Below are positions 62,206 to 64,000 of a stretch of DNA of 64,000 nt, piece after piece. The DNA lies in the NCBI RefSeq assembly GCF_032884065.1, contig NC_088875.1:44067291-44131290 (forward strand), written 5' to 3'. The position numbers were made by a program, and so were the translations under genes. Every line of letters starts with the position of its first letter. Position 1 is the first letter of the stretch. Source of the stretch: Artemia franciscana (Eukaryota; Arthropoda; Branchiopoda; Anostraca; Artemiidae). Below the pieces are notes generated by a model. The model saw nothing but the letters and a program-made list of their open reading frames with translations. It did no database searches and was not told where the DNA came from.

Positions 62206-63071
62206 TCAAAAATCGGAATAAAATAAGCACGAGGATGTGCGTCGGAAGGAGGCTCGAGATTCGGTTTCCTCCTCATAAAATCACAAATGTTTGAAGATTT
62301 CTGGGAATCTATTATTTAAATTATCATTTTTTATTATTGACCCTCCCCCTACGAAAACCGTATGTATGTGCCCACTAAGGCACATATCTGAAAAATAATG
62401 TTGGAGTTTAACCAGAATGAATACTTTAGTGTGATTTGAAGACTGTAATTATGAAAAAAAAGTCATCAATACGTTTGTCTTAAAATGAAATATTAATTCC
62501 CTTACTTACTCTTTTGTTCCTACTTGCATTCAAATAAAATATATTAGCTAAATGTGCCATGCCATAAAAATAATTTTGGATTAAAATATATTTTGTTCTT
62601 TAAGGCTGTTGGTTATGATTGTTGAATTAATGATATATTTCTGGATTCCTGAAATAGTCTAATAGCTTCGGACTTTTTTTTACTATAATTTTGAGAAGTC
62701 TTTTATCCTCTCAGGTTTGAAATTGGTTTTCCCCTGTTTTGAAATTGGTTGCTAGGAGATTCCGCCTTTCTCATATATTCTTTGAGTGCACTTAGATAAG
62801 AAAGCCCTTACATATTAAAACGATTTCCAACATTTGTTCTCTCAAAGATTTTTCGTGGTTTGTAAGTTTTAGCAGTGAAACAGCAAAAATCAAACACGTT
62901 TTTTTTTTTTTACACTGCGTTCGGTATGTTAATAAGTAAAATACAAAGTACTGCTTTCGATTTCTGAACACACCCTGTATGTACGCTGTAAGATATAAAA
63001 AGCGAAAAGAGAAAGGCCTGCCCTACTGAAACTTATAAAGCACGTACTTGAAAGTACTATCTGATTCACTC
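62206..63071. other. Unassigned sequence
   Basis: No gene or named repeat recognised. Confidence 0.45.
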
Positions 63072-63413
63072 AAAAATAAAAACAAGTTTTTTTCAGCTCA
63101 AAGTAAGGTGCAACATTAAAACTTAAAACAAAACATAAATTATTCCGTATATGAGGGGGTTTTTCCTTCCTCAACCTTCGCTCTTTATGCCAAAATCTGA
63201 AAGTTCTTTAAAAAAACAACTTATCTAAATTCAACGGCCTTTGTATTTTAGGAGTCTTTCTTAAAAAAAATAACGACAAAAAGTCAAACTTTATCGTAAA
63301 GAGTGAGGGCTGAGCAAGGGGGCACCCCCTCATATACGGAATGCGTTCTGTTCGTTTTAAGCTTTAACGTTGCTCCTTACTTTCTCTTGAAAAAACTTGT
63401 TCTTTACAATTTA
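63072..63413 (+). mobile_element. Foldback module, diverged
   Basis: The left arm starts 'aaaaataaaaacaag' and has 'aaagtaaggtgcaacattaaaac' and 'cgctctttatgccaaaa'. The right arm has 'aactttatcgtaaagagtgagg' and ends 'cttgttctttacaattt'. The centre is longer (about 110 bp) than in foldback 2 of the reference copy and matches foldback 1. Confidence 0.75.
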
Positions 63414-64000
63414 ATTTATGACCGTTTTCAAATCAAGCCAGGAAGTCCCTTTCTCTCCACATCCACCGTAAATTTCCCACGGAAATTTTCCCCGTTGGAA
63501 GATTCTCCCGTGAAAAATATCCCCCCCAATGTCTGTACATATCCTAATAACAAATACTATATTTGAACAATCGACAAATTGCGCAACTTAGGCTACAACC
63601 TTCCAAATTGCGCAACTTCCCTGTGGGTTTTGTGGAGTCTCGTCATCCCCAAAGGCATATTTATTTGACCTACTACTTTAACTATGCTGAATAAAATGGG
63701 GTTTCCAGTGTTTTGATTCAATGTTTGTTGGGAAAGGGGAAGGGTGTAGCAGAGTAGATAGTTGCCCTCCGATATTTTTTGTCTCCCAAAACATGCACTA
63801 GAGCTTTTTATTTCCGTGCAAATGAGCCCTCTCCTGATCATTTAAGACCATTGGGTCAATACAATCACCCCTGGGAAAAAATAACAGAAAATAAACACCT
63901 ATCCGTGATACTTTTTGGGGCGAAAAGTAAAAAAAATCCACATTTTTTTTAGATAGGAGCATGAAACCTCTATAGTAGGGTTCTTTGATGTACTGAATCT
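63414..64000 (-). mobile_element. Minus-strand family copy running off the window
   Basis: The G-rich module in reverse (63420-63860), then 'atcacccctgggaaaaaata' and the 5' third ('catttttttt-agataggagcatgaaac') up to the last base. Its hairpin end would lie about 200 bp beyond the window. Confidence 0.75.

Overview
This is eukaryotic, AT-rich DNA dominated by transposable elements. It reads like the intron-rich, repeat-laden genome of an arthropod. A crustacean such as a brine shrimp is my guess, based only on remembered resemblance of the repeats. There is no bacterial-style gene packing. Very long (TA)n arrays, non-LTR retrotransposons, Helitron pieces and foldback elements fill most of the sequence.

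The one host gene I can identify with confidence is a junctophilin on the + strand. Three coding exons join in frame: 8389-8609, 38548-38759 and 49744-50018. Each junction has GT/AG splice sites and the phases match. Together they encode the N-terminal MORN motifs I-VI and the start of the joining region. Junctophilins tether the plasma membrane to the endoplasmic or sarcoplasmic reticulum at Ca2+-signalling junctions. Intron 1 is about 30 kb and intron 2 about 11 kb. The remaining exons (MORN VII-VIII, helical region, membrane anchor) were not found before the window ends.

Layout: 1-8.4 kb holds a tandem repeat, a tRNA-like Pol III head, a decayed RTE-like retrotransposon, one copy of the main repeat family and a 350-bp (TA)n array. 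From 8.4 to 38.5 kb is junctophilin exon 1 and intron 1. The intron contains several copies of the main repeat family; an intact two-ORF CR1/L2-like retrotransposon on the opposite strand (about 19.8-24.5 kb); two Helitron 3' fragments in head-to-head orientation (26.5-27.4 and 29.9-30.9 kb); a broken second retrotransposon (ORF1 near 29.1-29.7 kb, ORF2 31.3-33.6 kb); and a satellite with internal (TAG)n runs. From 38.5 to 50 kb are exons 2 and 3, with satellite and more family copies between them. From 50 to 64 kb come a long inverted repeat, a 560-bp (TA)n array, a Penelope-like RT tail, a compact cluster of perfect palindromes (59.66-59.75 kb) and a full-length family copy (60.18-61.85 kb).

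The main repeat family covers about a fifth of the window by my coordinates. Its full-length form is about 1.7 kb. It opens with a perfect 20-nt hairpin, carries G-rich modules and two foldback modules inside, and ends in an AT-rich tail; no coding capacity was seen. The genes do not form a pathway. The window is a host gene expanded by successive layers of mobile DNA. Family names are from recognition of motifs, not from database searches.
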